Positions 1-8,284 of a DNA stretch of 36,727 nucleotides are shown here, piece by piece. A model generated the notes under the pieces. The model saw only the letters and a list, made by a program, of their open reading frames with translations, was not told the origin of the DNA and ran no database searches. Position numbers and translations under genes: made by a program. The stretch's first letter is position 1. Every line of letters starts with the position of its first letter. This DNA comes from JAZKGA01 sp040386235 (lineage in GTDB: Bacteria; Pseudomonadota; Alphaproteobacteria; Micavibrionales; Micavibrionaceae), in NCBI GenBank assembly GCA_040386235.1, contig JAZKGA010000005.1, positions 1 through 36,727 of the forward strand, given 5' to 3'.

Positions 1-211
1 TTTTCAGAAGCCGCCCCATGGCTTCCGTGTATTCCTTGCGCATGAAGGTTTCCAAGACGGCATCCAGTTTCTCTACCCGCTGTTTCAGGTAGGTTTCCAT
101 TGCCTTATTGGTCCGCAGTCCGGCCATCTTCACGAAGCCGCCAACCTTGCCGCGCACCTCTGCGGGGAATGGCATTAGGATTGTATCCAGTGCGGAGAGG
201 AACCGGAGCAT
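1..211 (-). CDS. 5' part of an unrecognised leftward gene, runs off the window
   Basis: Reading leftward from an ATG at 211, an open frame of about 70 codons continues past base 1. A clear GAGGAAG Shine-Dalgarno-like sequence lies about 9 nt before this ATG, which decides the start; an in-frame TAG sits three codons upstream. The peptide begins MLRFLSALDT and becomes rich in Lys and Glu with a helical pattern (for example KQRVEKLDAVLETF). I do not recognise the family. A second overlapping frame starting at 236 gives a 43-codon ORF ending at 105 and is probably spurious. The gene lies outside the terminator (337-369) and outside the candidate phage-end site (296-313). It may therefore be a host gene next to the prophage, or a last phage gene. 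Confidence 0.5.
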   Translation of the reverse strand, partial: MLRFLSALDTILMPFPAEVRGKVGGFVKMAGLRTNKAMETYLKQRVEKLDAVLETFMRKEYTEAMGRLLK

Positions 212-295
212 CCAGCGCTACTTCCTCGCCAGCCATAGCGTGCAGGTTGAAATCGGCAAAACGTTTGGGATAGTAATTTCAAATCAAAAGGGATA

Positions 296-313
296 TTTTT
301 TGCGAGAAAAAAA
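296..313. other. candidate phage-end (transposase-binding) site, left side
   Basis: An AT-rich segment reads TTTTTTGCGAGAAAAAAA. It resembles, in inverted orientation, the TTTTTCGCAAATTTTT sites found twice near the right edge (36559-36575 and 36619-36634). Mu end sites also contain a GCGAAAA core in this orientation. It lies between the last late gene's terminator and the edge gene, where the phage terminus is expected. The match is imperfect (an extra G inside the A run) and I found no target-site duplication, so this is an inference from position and similarity. Confidence 0.3.
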
Positions 314-336
314 CACCGTTTGAAAGCATTTTGAAG

Positions 337-369
337 AAAAAAAGCCGCCCAAATTGGACGGCTTTTTTT
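337..369. terminator. bidirectional terminator after the late operon
   Basis: An A-run, GCCG-CC stem, AAATT loop, GG-CGGC stem (one mismatch) and a T-run form an intrinsic terminator that works in both directions. It lies about 25 bp beyond the stop of the last tail gene (393) and closes the leftward late operon. It also separates that operon from the gene at the window edge. Confidence 0.8.
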
Positions 370-392
370 GTGTTTTGGCGGGTCAACTCGGG

Positions 393-1280
393 TTAAAAAC
401 CCACCCACATTTTCCAGGCTACTACAGCATAAGGCGGGATATTGGTGTGGGCGGCCCCTAATCCTGAATCCTGGACTGTGTGGGTGTGGCTGCCTGCGCT
501 GCTGGTGGTTTTTGTGCTGGTGGTGTCCTGGTCCCAACGGCGGTCACTACCTGCGTCAATAGCGTTTCTTTCCAGTGAATAGCGGTCTGAATAAGTGTGG
601 GTGTGTGCCCCTGCCTGGTCCATTTGGTGGCTGTGCGGGCCGTTCTGGTCAGCTGTCAGCTGAACGTCAGCCACGCCACCGATGGCCCGAGTGGCGGGAT
701 AACTCGGGCCGTAACCAATCGGGAAGCGGCCGTCCATTGAAACGGTCCCACCCTGGCCATTCATCAGTTGCCACCCGTAAGATTTCGTCCCATAAATTCC
801 AGCACCTGTTTGGTCCCATTCTGCGGCGAAATCCAACACAGGCACCATTTCAGCCACTGAGCGGAATGATTTTTCCCGCGCCTTATTAAAACCAATGATT
901 CCGTCCGCCGTCACCAGAATGGCAGAACCAGCACCACCCACAGCGCGGGTCAGTGCCTTCCGCTCACTCATGCAGTAATCAGAACCACCCGTCTGATATG
1001 GCCGCAGGTCCGTCAGCACTTCAGCGGCCAAATAGAGTTCCACGGGAAGGGTCAGGCTGGCCTGGCCATCATACCGATACACACCGCCTTCCAGCCACAC
1101 CAGGCCCGCGCCAATATTAAAGCCACCACCACCCTGCGGGAATAGCTCACAGCCCGAAATGACGCAATCATCCAGCCCGAAATATTGGGCATTGATGGCG
1201 GCGTCCATTTCGTTCTGAAGGGTCTGAAGGTCATTGTTTGCGCGGGCACGGCCGCCGTTCCTGAATCGTAGTTTTTTCAC
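393..1280 (-). CDS. tail fibre / tail-collar type protein with HxH motifs
   Basis: A 295-aa protein at the distal end of the tail operon. The C-terminal half resembles phage tail-collar and short-tail-fibre tips: a GWQLMNGQGG motif, then DGRFPIGYG, then histidine pairs in the pattern HSH, HTH, HTH (about residues 217-270), ending in NIPPYAVVAWKMWVGF. In T4 gp12-like and other collar fibres, HxH motifs from three chains bind a metal ion inside the trimer; that is family knowledge, not seen here. The N-terminal part (about 1-150) probably attaches to the baseplate or a neighbouring fibre. Being the last gene before the terminator fits an adhesin. The exact receptor is unknown. Confidence 0.75.
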   Translation of the reverse strand: MKKLRFRNGGRARANNDLQTLQNEMDAAINAQYFGLDDCVISGCELFPQGGGGFNIGAGLVWLEGGVYRYDGQASLTLPVELYLAAEVLTDLRPYQTGGSDYCMSERKALTRAVGGAGSAILVTADGIIGFNKAREKSFRSVAEMVPVLDFAAEWDQTGAGIYGTKSYGWQLMNGQGGTVSMDGRFPIGYGPSYPATRAIGGVADVQLTADQNGPHSHQMDQAGAHTHTYSDRYSLERNAIDAGSDRRWDQDTTSTKTTSSAGSHTHTVQDSGLGAAHTNIPPYAVVAWKMWVGF

Positions 1281-1293
1281 TTTGTTGGTGGTG

Positions 1294-1827
1294 TTAGAAG
1301 TATTGAATTTGATGCTTTATCATGGCCAGTTTCAGCTGTTTGATTCTGGCATTGATGGCGAATTCTTTGGACCGCAGGCCCACGGGCACTTTCACCGTGA
1401 AGCCCACCTGGTTCAGTATTTCGCTGAAGTCGTAATCATAAGCGTATGGCGGCGCTTCGCTGATAAATCCCATGTACTGCGCTGGCTGTAGCTCTTCCAC
1501 AAAATTGTCGTAGGAGCCTTCCAGGACGGTATCATTGCCGATTATGTAGATGCGGGCCAAAGCAGGGTCAAACCTATCATTCAAAGCCCTTTCAAGTTGC
1601 ATCGTTTGGCCATTGTAGGACAGTTCCCGGCGCGTCTGGTCATAGTAGGTCAGGAAATCCATGTACACGGCCACCAGCGGGGAAGTCATGGCCGAAAGCA
1701 ACGCCATCCAGCGGGGCTTCCTGAGCTTCACAGGCAGTTCACCAGTGGCCAGGGCGTCATGGTCCACCTGAAAGCGTTTGGGGATGTCCAGGCGGCTAAA
1801 AAGCGCCTTTATCGGATTAGTTGGCAT
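1294..1827 (-). CDS. baseplate-associated protein in the Mu gp48 position
   Basis: The open frame reaches to 1884, but the first 19 codons overlap the upstream baseplate gene. The ATG at 1827 (MPTNPIKALF) overlaps the end of that gene by 11 nt and is the likelier start, giving 177 aa. It directly follows the baseplate J-like gene, the place held in Mu by gp48, which joins the baseplate to the tail fibres. The sequence itself shows no motif I can name; it has many aromatic residues (YMDFLTYYDQTRRE) and a basic C-terminus. The assignment rests on position. Confidence 0.55.
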   Translation of the reverse strand: MPTNPIKALFSRLDIPKRFQVDHDALATGELPVKLRKPRWMALLSAMTSPLVAVYMDFLTYYDQTRRELSYNGQTMQLERALNDRFDPALARIYIIGNDTVLEGSYDNFVEELQPAQYMGFISEAPPYAYDYDFSEILNQVGFTVKVPVGLRSKEFAINARIKQLKLAMIKHQIQYF

Positions 1828-2644
1828 AGGGCAAGAAACTAAGAGTATCGAGGAAGCCAGAACCGGCCGCATCATCTTCCACAATGTAGCCCGCTTCCGT
1901 AGGATAGACCCGAGTGACCGCCACAGACGGCGCGTTCCCCGAGCGGGCGGAAACGCTGGTCAGTTCCAAATCCTTCACACCTGCGGCCAGCTGGATGGCG
2001 TCTTCAATGCGGGCGCGGAAGACCTGGCCGTCAAAGCTCAGGTTTTGGAGGTAGCCCACCAATGCCGCTTTGACTGCGGTTTGAACGGTGGCCACTTCCA
2101 ACAATGGGTCATAGTAAATCACGCCCACCACCTTCAGGAAGTCGGCGTCACGGCTGACCACTTCAATATTGGTCCCTGCCCACTTTATGCGGGCCATGTA
2201 GCCCGTTACCTGTGTCTTTTCAGCATCCGTCAGGGACCGCAGGCCGCCCGCAGCTGCGGGGTCAGCTGCGGCCACCTTCAGGAAGAGTTTTCCGGTTTGG
2301 TCGTTTTCAATGGCTGCGGACTGAAAAACCAGCTTCAAACCTGTGCTGCCATCGGGGTAATAAATTCCTTTATTGTCCACCACCAGGCTGTCACCTTGCT
2401 GAAATTTCTTCACCATTAGCGCGTACCACTCGGGCGTCCCCGGCTTAGCTGCGGCCAGGGCCGCATCCACGTCCGCTTTGTGGCGGTCCAGCAGGGTTTC
2501 CACCGTCCAGATGCAAGCGGCCACCACTCGGGCAATTAGCCGAATGATGCCCACTTGGGAAGGATTGTTCAGCCCGGCCAGTTCAGGCGTGGCCGCTATT
2601 TTATCCAGTATGTCCTGGTGGATTTGTTGAATAGTTCTGGCCAT
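1817..2644 (-). CDS. baseplate J-like protein (Mu gp47 equivalent)
   Basis: A 275-aa protein with the layout of baseplate J/gp47 proteins: a helical N-terminus (MARTIQQIHQDILDKI, then WTVETLLDRHKADVDAAL), a central beta-rich region, and a C-terminal segment with paired AVKAALVGYLQNLSFDGQVFR-type helices typical of the family, where the wedge ring is formed. Many relatives are somewhat longer (about 300-390 aa). It sits between fibre genes and its start overlaps the preceding stop by one base (TAATG), showing translational coupling. In the virion it would form the baseplate wedge ring. Confidence 0.75.
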   Translation of the reverse strand: MARTIQQIHQDILDKIAATPELAGLNNPSQVGIIRLIARVVAACIWTVETLLDRHKADVDAALAAAKPGTPEWYALMVKKFQQGDSLVVDNKGIYYPDGSTGLKLVFQSAAIENDQTGKLFLKVAAADPAAAGGLRSLTDAEKTQVTGYMARIKWAGTNIEVVSRDADFLKVVGVIYYDPLLEVATVQTAVKAALVGYLQNLSFDGQVFRARIEDAIQLAAGVKDLELTSVSARSGNAPSVAVTRVYPTEAGYIVEDDAAGSGFLDTLSFLPYAN

Positions 2645-3042
2645 TACAAAAAGCGTTTTTTAGTGATGCGGGCGTATGCTTCCAGGAATTGCAAACGGGG
2701 CCGAATTACAACCTGTGTATTTGCAACAATGACGAAAGTTTGTGAAAAGGAAAAGAAAAGCAATGAAGCAGGAATGTCAAGCGTGACAGCAACATCTTCC
2801 GGCAATAATTCCTGAAAAGGAACACCAGGGTCATGTGAAATAGAAATTAAAACCGGCTGACCATCGGCGGGATTGATGTATGAAAGTGAGTAGGGAAGAT
2901 TTCGAGGCGCGGGCAAATTGGCCACGGTTTGAACGTCAAGTGTCAGGTTAATCCCCAACACGAAACCAGCCCCGAAATGGCCTTCCACATCAGCTACAGC
3001 GGGCTTCAGGCCAAAGCCAAACCCTTGATTTCCGTCAATCAT
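2644..3042 (-). CDS. small unknown tail/baseplate protein
   Basis: 132 aa, not recognised. It starts MIDGNQGFGFGLKP, which recalls short structural adaptor domains, and contains hydrophobic beta-type stretches (LLFFSFSQTFVIVANTQVVI). It is coupled to the baseplate J gene by a TAATG overlap. It lies beside the AT-rich spike gene and shares part of its lower GC, so it may be the adaptor that came with that spike. This is inference from neighbourhood only. Confidence 0.6.
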   Translation of the reverse strand: MIDGNQGFGFGLKPAVADVEGHFGAGFVLGINLTLDVQTVANLPAPRNLPYSLSYINPADGQPVLISISHDPGVPFQELLPEDVAVTLDIPASLLFFSFSQTFVIVANTQVVIRPRLQFLEAYARITKKRFL

Positions 3043-3045
3043 GTT

Positions 3046-4548
3046 TTAGCGGCTGAAGTAATTGTTTCGGGCACGATAGCGGAATTGTGCCCAACGGGCT
3101 TTCAGAGTAGTCACCAGCGCGGGCGTAGGGTCAAATAATGGGTGGCCAGTGCCATAATTCCCGGCCGCGTTATATGCTGGCTGACGGTTTACTTCATAAT
3201 CCAAAAAAGCACCGTTAGCAATCCAGTCACCAGAAGTATTAATGTCTGGGCTTAGAATTGGAGTGAAGCGAGCCTGGCAAGTTAGGCGGGCAGGATTACG
3301 GCCAGCAGTACCTGAAGAATAAGCGTTCCGAGCGGGAACATTATTATTAAACACTTCGGGAATATTGGATGAAAAACCAGATTCTACCGTTGGATAATCC
3401 GTGTTATAATTAGCCCCGAAAATCACAGGCAAGCGGGTTACTACTTGCGGCGTCGAAGCCAAACGGATTCTGTCAGTAGTATAAAAAGCCTCAAAGCTAT
3501 TTTGGGTATTAGTGGCAATTACTAAGCCCCCCTGTTCATTTACCGTAAATCCGCCGATTTCAATAAAATTCACATAAGAACCGTCAGCACTGCTTTTCAG
3601 CCGTGTATTTGCCACGGTGCAAGGGTCGCCAACGCTTCCGGTAAATTCCACATAATACATCAGCGCATAACGCAAATGTTCGGGACCAATGCCCTTATCC
3701 AAATGCTGAGAATTAATCTTCAGCGTGAAATCATAGCTTTCCGGCTTATTGAAATTAGGCGGCAAATTAATATTTCCGCTGCCGTGGGTTGGATTCGCGG
3801 CCTGCCAAGTAATAACATCATTGAGCGGGTCAGTTGCATTAGATGCAACCTGACCGCGAATGTTATTATTAATGTAAACGTGTAACGCTTGATAATTGCC
3901 ATAAGGCAACGCATCAAAAAACCCACTTGCACCTTGATAGCAACTTTTAAGGTTTTCAGTATTGGCCATATCGCCACGCAAAGTGCTTGCGGAATCGGCG
4001 TAAGTATTCATTACTAACGTTGCCCGATTAAATTGACTATTAATCAAAATGCACCGATTAAAGGAAACGGGAAGCTCAGTACCGAGGCACGTACAATTAA
4101 TGAAAATACAATCCTCAAAAAAGAAAACTGCTGCCCGTTCACTACCCCCGCCAGGAATTAAATTGAACGTCACATTAAGAAAAACACACCGCTTGTGCAA
4201 GCCAGTAAAAGAGCCGCCACCGTTGGCGTTACTCATCACCATTGGCCCTTGCCAGGTATAATCATACCAATTGATTGTAGAATAGTCGTGACGACTCAAA
4301 TTCACGTTTGCAGCCTTTACCGTGACTTGTCCATCAGCCATAAATTCCCGGACGTGCTGCGGCCCTTGCATCATACTCAAATCACCTTCATACACACCAG
4401 CCCCAACAATTGCCGTAGAGACATTTACGGTTTGTGTTTCATAGTGATTATTAAAAGGGTTGTCCTTTGTTCCGGTGCCACCGTTGGCTATAGTAGCACC
4501 AGCTTTACCCACGTAATGAGTACCTAAAAGTCTGAATCCGTTTGGCAT
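3046..4548 (-). CDS. tail spike, probable parallel beta-helix, AT-rich
   Basis: A 500-aa protein with the repeat feel of right-handed parallel beta-helix spikes: an N-terminal GTHYVGKAGATIANGGTGT (pectate-lyase-like opening in which a list of coordinates turns into coils), then many Asn- and Cys-containing turns (KRCVFLNVTFN, FEDCIFINCTC, FNRCILINSQFN). This spacing is about one helical coil each. Such proteins bind or cleave cell-surface polysaccharide. No catalytic pair can be identified. Base composition is clearly more AT-rich than the neighbours on either side, and codon use differs, a sign of recent exchange of the receptor-binding module. Confidence 0.7.
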   Translation of the reverse strand: MPNGFRLLGTHYVGKAGATIANGGTGTKDNPFNNHYETQTVNVSTAIVGAGVYEGDLSMMQGPQHVREFMADGQVTVKAANVNLSRHDYSTINWYDYTWQGPMVMSNANGGGSFTGLHKRCVFLNVTFNLIPGGGSERAAVFFFEDCIFINCTCLGTELPVSFNRCILINSQFNRATLVMNTYADSASTLRGDMANTENLKSCYQGASGFFDALPYGNYQALHVYINNNIRGQVASNATDPLNDVITWQAANPTHGSGNINLPPNFNKPESYDFTLKINSQHLDKGIGPEHLRYALMYYVEFTGSVGDPCTVANTRLKSSADGSYVNFIEIGGFTVNEQGGLVIATNTQNSFEAFYTTDRIRLASTPQVVTRLPVIFGANYNTDYPTVESGFSSNIPEVFNNNVPARNAYSSGTAGRNPARLTCQARFTPILSPDINTSGDWIANGAFLDYEVNRQPAYNAAGNYGTGHPLFDPTPALVTTLKARWAQFRYRARNNYFSR

Positions 4549-4551
4549 GAT

Positions 4552-5988
4552 TTAGATGGTTTCTGTGCCTTCAATTTCAAAGGCTGCGAGTGTAAAAGTA
4601 GGATTGTAAGTCAGTGCCCACGTCACCAGGGCACCCGCAGGAAACACCAGGGCCGCCGTGGGCGTGAACACGTTGGACGTGAACACCACATTGACCGCCG
4701 TGGCCCCGTTAATCGAGTAGGACAGCGTACTGACGCCCGCATCCCGTTCAATCCTGGTTATGGTGGTGGCTTTGAAGAACCGCTGTTCACGGCTTATTTC
4801 ATTTTTGAAACTGAAAAGCCAGCCCACCTTATTATTCACAATTGCGGCCCAACGTTCGCCACCAGCTGCGCCCGTGCTTTGCAAAAACAGATTGGCCGTG
4901 GCCCCGCTTTGGGCGGGATAAGAGGCGGAACCTGTGCCCGTACCTGTGCCGCCCACGGGCCGGGCTTCCAGCGCCTGGATGCGGGCCGCAAAGCCATTCA
5001 CCAGCGTGTTCAGCTGGCTGAAGCCCGTGTCCAGTCCGCCCACTCGGGTGAAGAGGTCCACCACTTTGGGGCCAATCCACACCAGGAAGGTTTCCACAGT
5101 GGTCAGGCCAGCGCGGTCAGCGGCTGGATAAGCGTTTTTGGCGGCGCTCAGGCTGCCCACCTTCACGTCCGTGGCCAGCTTCGCATTGGTCACACTACCG
5201 TCCGAAATCAGCGCGGCGGCGGGCGTCCGGTAGATGACCACCCATTCCGTCCCGTTGTAGTAGTGGATGGCGTAACGTTCCGCAGGCGTGGCGGCCAGGA
5301 CGGGCGCGGCTTCCAGGGCTTCAGGTTGGGCCACAATCATGTCAGACAGACCAAAAATCTGCTGGAAGTGGATGTCACCAGTTCGCGCCCTGCTGGCCGT
5401 ACTCGGGGCCGCATTGGAAGCCGTGATGACGGACCCACGGTCCCCGTCCTGGCCTGGCAAGCTGGCCAGGAAGTCAGCCAGCGTCCCAATGTTGCCAGCT
5501 GCGGACCACAGCTGATAGGCGCTTTTCCCGTCATCCCCTTTTTTGCCCCTGGTGAATTCGATGTAGGCGGCCAGGTTGCCCGTATTGCCAGCATCCAGCC
5601 ACAGCTGATAGGCGCTTTTCCCGTTGTTGCCCCGCAGGCTCACAATGAAATCAGCTTCCGTCCCCGTGTGGCCCGTGTTCAGCCATGACTGATAAGCGGA
5701 CGCCCCGTCATTGCCCCGCAGCACCAGCCGCAGGGACCACGCGCCCGCCACCTTCAGGTACATATCCGAAACGTGCGTATCAATGTAGGCGTCCCCGTCA
5801 TTGCCGTCCGCATTATCGGGCTGGCCACTGCCTGAGCTAATCAAAGCGCCCCGCTGTAGTCCTTCCAGGAAGTCCACGGCCTGAGCAATGCCGTTATAAA
5901 CCACCCGCAGGTCAGCGGCTTTGTTTTTGCGAGTGGACAGAATGTTCAGCGTGGTTAGCTGACGGATTAAATTTCCAAAGTTTCCCAT
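4552..5988 (-). CDS. tail fibre with SAYQ-WL-G-TG repeats and collagen-like turns
   Basis: 478 aa. Residues about 90-185 contain three near-copies of a unit of the form G-[KA]-SAYQ-xWL-xx-GxTG-xxADF-xxSL, linked by G-x-D-G / G-x-x-G turns (RGNDG, RGNNG, KKGDDG, GQDGDRG). This repeat is common in phage fibres. A coiled-coil-like segment follows (about 285-340, TTVETFLVWIGPKVVDLF and NTLVNGFAARIQALEA), then a Gly/Thr linker (GGTGTGTGSA) and a beta-rich tip (about 355-478). The long rod plus tip suggests a fibre linking baseplate and receptor. It is expressed with the spike downstream, separated by only 3 bp. Confidence 0.75.
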   Translation of the reverse strand: MGNFGNLIRQLTTLNILSTRKNKAADLRVVYNGIAQAVDFLEGLQRGALISSGSGQPDNADGNDGDAYIDTHVSDMYLKVAGAWSLRLVLRGNDGASAYQSWLNTGHTGTEADFIVSLRGNNGKSAYQLWLDAGNTGNLAAYIEFTRGKKGDDGKSAYQLWSAAGNIGTLADFLASLPGQDGDRGSVITASNAAPSTASRARTGDIHFQQIFGLSDMIVAQPEALEAAPVLAATPAERYAIHYYNGTEWVVIYRTPAAALISDGSVTNAKLATDVKVGSLSAAKNAYPAADRAGLTTVETFLVWIGPKVVDLFTRVGGLDTGFSQLNTLVNGFAARIQALEARPVGGTGTGTGSASYPAQSGATANLFLQSTGAAGGERWAAIVNNKVGWLFSFKNEISREQRFFKATTITRIERDAGVSTLSYSINGATAVNVVFTSNVFTPTAALVFPAGALVTWALTYNPTFTLAAFEIEGTETI

Positions 5989-5997
5989 TTGAGTGGT

Positions 5998-6297
5998 TTA
6001 GTAAAATTCGTTTTCGTCAAATTCATTTTCATCGAATTCGTGCATGTCATCCGGTTCGACATCCACCAGCTGCTGAGCGTTGGCCGTGTTCACCCGCAGG
6101 TTCTTCCGGCTGTAGTAGTCCACCAGCTGAGCGTTCACCGTGTAGCCATCGGGGACCACCAGCACCTGACCCGCCACCAGCTGGTCCGTGATGGAAAGTC
6201 CGTTGGCATCGGCCAGGGCAAACAGGGCGTCCGTTCCCCCGAGTAGCCAAAGCGAAATATCCTGAAGGCTTTGGCCTGTGCTTACTGTGACGTTCAT
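5998..6297 (-). CDS. LysM-like small baseplate protein with acidic repeat tail
   Basis: 99 aa. The first 60 residues follow a LysM pattern (TVSTGQSLQDISLWLLGG..., then LADANGLSITDQLVAGQVLVVP), a domain that binds glycan chains and is common in phage baseplates. The C-terminus ends in an acidic, repeated EFDEN-EFDEN-EFY stretch, written in DNA as imperfect 15-bp tandem repeats at about 6002-6040. It overlaps the upstream gp25-like gene by 4 nt. The acidic tail may dock onto a basic partner; that is speculation. Confidence 0.65.
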   Translation of the reverse strand: MNVTVSTGQSLQDISLWLLGGTDALFALADANGLSITDQLVAGQVLVVPDGYTVNAQLVDYYSRKNLRVNTANAQQLVDVEPDDMHEFDENEFDENEFY

Positions 6298-6602
6298 TTG
6301 ATTTTGTCTGGATAGTAGGCGGCCAGGTCAATGGCCCCGCCCGCCCCGAGTGTGAGAAAGTCCACCACCAGCCCGTCCGCTTCCATTTGTTCCTGGATTT
6401 CGGACGTGATGGCCGCCGTGGGCGCGTCATCCAGAATCATGGACTGGATGCCCACGCCCACCAGCGGCGCGGCCCGCCATTCGCCTGGATTGGTCACCAG
6501 AATCAGATTCTGGTTTTGGCGGGTGGCCTCACCAATGGCCAGGTCACCCCCCTGGAATTCCAGGTCATAATCATCGTTCAAAAGGATGTCAAAAGCGGTC
6601 AT
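6294..6602 (-). CDS. gp25/W-like baseplate wedge protein (Mu gp46 position)
   Basis: 102 aa. The beginning (FDILLNDDYDLEFQGGDLAIGEATRQNQNLILVTNPGEWR, broken here only for description) matches the start of gp25-like and gp46-like wedge subunits: a beta hairpin giving D-L-x-x-x-G-D, then a helix containing QN-LIL, then a P-G-E-W segment. It overlaps its neighbours by 4 nt at both ends. It would be part of the baseplate wedge that triggers sheath contraction. Confidence 0.65.
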   Translation of the reverse strand: MTAFDILLNDDYDLEFQGGDLAIGEATRQNQNLILVTNPGEWRAAPLVGVGIQSMILDDAPTAAITSEIQEQMEADGLVVDFLTLGAGGAIDLAAYYPDKIK

Positions 6603-6823
6603 GAGATTGTGGGATTTGTGATGCGTCCGGTTTGGGTGGCGGCGCTGCCTACGGTGGTTATGGACCAGCCAGCTGCGGCGGTTTCCATAAGGTCCGCCAC
6701 CGTGTCAATGAGTTCGTCCGCATAGTCTTCACGGTCCTGCGGGCTGGCCACCGTCCTGGTGGCCATGTCAGCCATCAGCGCCACCAGGCGGGCTTTGGCT
6801 AGGGTGCGATTAGTCAGCGGCAT
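6599..6823 (-). CDS. small unknown baseplate-region protein
   Basis: 74 aa, not recognised. It is mostly helical in the first 50 residues (LAKARLVALMADMATRTV, DYADELIDTVADLMETA) with a Thr-rich beta end. It is locked into the operon by a 4-nt overlap downstream and a 1-nt overlap upstream, between the gpV-like and gp25-like genes. This suggests a structural or assembly role in the baseplate. Confidence 0.55.
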   Translation of the reverse strand: MPLTNRTLAKARLVALMADMATRTVASPQDREDYADELIDTVADLMETAAAGWSITTVGSAATQTGRITNPTIS

Positions 6824-7272
6824 CAGCGGGGAAATAAGAGGTTAGAGCGGCGGGCCAAATCGTTCACCGCCGTGATGGAATCCGGCGTCAGCCCGAGCGT
6901 GGCCCCGTTGTTGGTCATGAAGACCAGGCGGCCGATGACGGAAAAAAAGTCCGCCATCAGCTGTTTGAAACTTTCTTCACCAGCGTTCAGCGTGTAGCCT
7001 TCCACGGCGCTGTATTGGACCACCAGGCCCGTGTGGTCATCCAGCATCAGCACCGTGACCGTGGACCCTACCACGGGCCAAATGGTGAAGCCGTCCTGGA
7101 CATCATCCACCACAGACCGCAGGCGGACGCCCACCAGTTCAGCGCCTTCATCATCGGGGTCCACGTCAATAGTGCGGTCATCTTTGTCCACGCTGGTCAC
7201 CACGCCCGTGACCACCATTGCGGCCAGGTCATCCAGTACAATGCGCTTCATCAGCGCCACAATGTTTTCCAT
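6823..7272 (-). CDS. gpV/gp45-like baseplate spike or hub protein
   Basis: 149 aa. After a short helical lead, residues about 20-115 form an OB-fold-like pattern (VVTGVVTSVDKDDRTIDVDP, LVGVRLRSVVD, GFTIWPVVGSTVTVLMLDD) typical of gpV/gp45-type spike proteins. The usual beta-helical tip is short or missing, so this may be the OB-domain spike base. Alternative starts are M1 (7272) and M8 (7251). The D-gene homologue lies immediately upstream, as in Mu and P2. Confidence 0.6.
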   Translation of the reverse strand: MENIVALMKRIVLDDLAAMVVTGVVTSVDKDDRTIDVDPDDEGAELVGVRLRSVVDDVQDGFTIWPVVGSTVTVLMLDDHTGLVVQYSAVEGYTLNAGEESFKQLMADFFSVIGRLVFMTNNGATLGLTPDSITAVNDLARRSNLLFPR

Positions 7273-7276
7273 CAGA

Positions 7277-8284
7277 TTAGTATGAAGAGCGTTTCCCGAG
7301 CGTCACCACACGCCGAAAACCGGACGTGCCAAAACTCACCTTTACCACGTCCACCAGGTAGCGCCCGCCCCGCTGTGGGTGTTTTTCATCGAGCAAATCC
7401 GCCACACCGGAATGAAGCACGAAAGGGACGCCAAAACTGGTCAGGTCACCACTGTAGCCGTCATATTTGAATTTGGCCAGCTCCTTTTCAGCCAGTTCCT
7501 TCAGCTTTGATTTGTCTTTGGTTTCTGTCCGCAGTGTGATGGTCCGTTCAGCGCCGTCCACGTCCCCGGCTTCCGTGGTGGTCTTTTTGCCGTTGGCGTG
7601 CATGGCCACCACTTTGGCTTTGATGCGGACATCTTCTTTGCGCTGATAGCTCAGATTGTCCGTCACCACATTCAGCTGGAAACTGTAGAGGGCTTCCGCG
7701 CCGTCCACTCGGGAAGTGCTGGTGAATTCCGTGTAGGTCAGACCCACGAACAACACCCCGTCACGGAAGTAGGCGCAAAGCCCTGGATAGTCTTCTTTCA
7801 GCTTTTTCAGGACGCCCGCCACGGTGGTCCTGTCAGCGCGGAAAGAATCCATTTTCATGTCTGGAATGGATTTGGACAGGTGGGCTTTTGGGAGTAGGTC
7901 AGCCAGCAAAGATTTCAGGGTGGGTTTCTTCCACGTCCGGTTCACTCGGGTCCGCTTCAGGTGGAAATATTCATCTTCCAGGCGCACTTCAAAAGGCACC
8001 GTCAGTTTGATTTCCGCCACATAGCCCTGAAATTCCTTGCGGTTTTCCCCGTCATAGCCCAGCCACACTTCCACGGCGTCCCCTACGCTGATTAAGTCTT
8101 CCAGGCGGGTGGTGGTCCCACCAGCTGCGGCGTCCTGGCCAGGTTCCAAGACCTGGACAAAACCAAACATCTTCAGGGTGGCCGTGTCCCCCAAATTCTT
8201 CCAGCTGGATTCCATTTCAAAGTCAGCCAGGCGGTCAAACTCATAGTCCCCAATAATGACCCGGCAAGTAAGAAGTAAGCTCAT
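7277..8284 (-). CDS. gpD/gp44-like baseplate hub protein
   Basis: 335 aa. The protein has the pattern of gpD/Mu gp44 hub subunits: a beta-rich start ending in a GDAVEVWLGYDGENRKEFQG motif (hub proteins commonly have V-x-V-x-x-G-Y), LKSLLADLLP in the middle, and a C-terminal SFGTSGFRRVVTLG. It forms the trimeric hub on which the spike sits at the end of the tube. Its 4-nt overlap with the DUF6046-like gene and 4-bp spacing to the spike gene match the hub-spike order in myoviruses. Confidence 0.65.
   Translation of the reverse strand: MSLLLTCRVIIGDYEFDRLADFEMESSWKNLGDTATLKMFGFVQVLEPGQDAAAGGTTTRLEDLISVGDAVEVWLGYDGENRKEFQGYVAEIKLTVPFEVRLEDEYFHLKRTRVNRTWKKPTLKSLLADLLPKAHLSKSIPDMKMDSFRADRTTVAGVLKKLKEDYPGLCAYFRDGVLFVGLTYTEFTSTSRVDGAEALYSFQLNVVTDNLSYQRKEDVRIKAKVVAMHANGKKTTTEAGDVDGAERTITLRTETKDKSKLKELAEKELAKFKYDGYSGDLTSFGVPFVLHSGVADLLDEKHPQRGGRYLVDVVKVSFGTSGFRRVVTLGKRSSY

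Noticed and set aside
105..236. Leftward 43-codon ORF starting at 236
   Set aside because: The overlapping frame from 211 has a good Shine-Dalgarno and stays open past the window edge. A frameshifted single gene joining both cannot be excluded.
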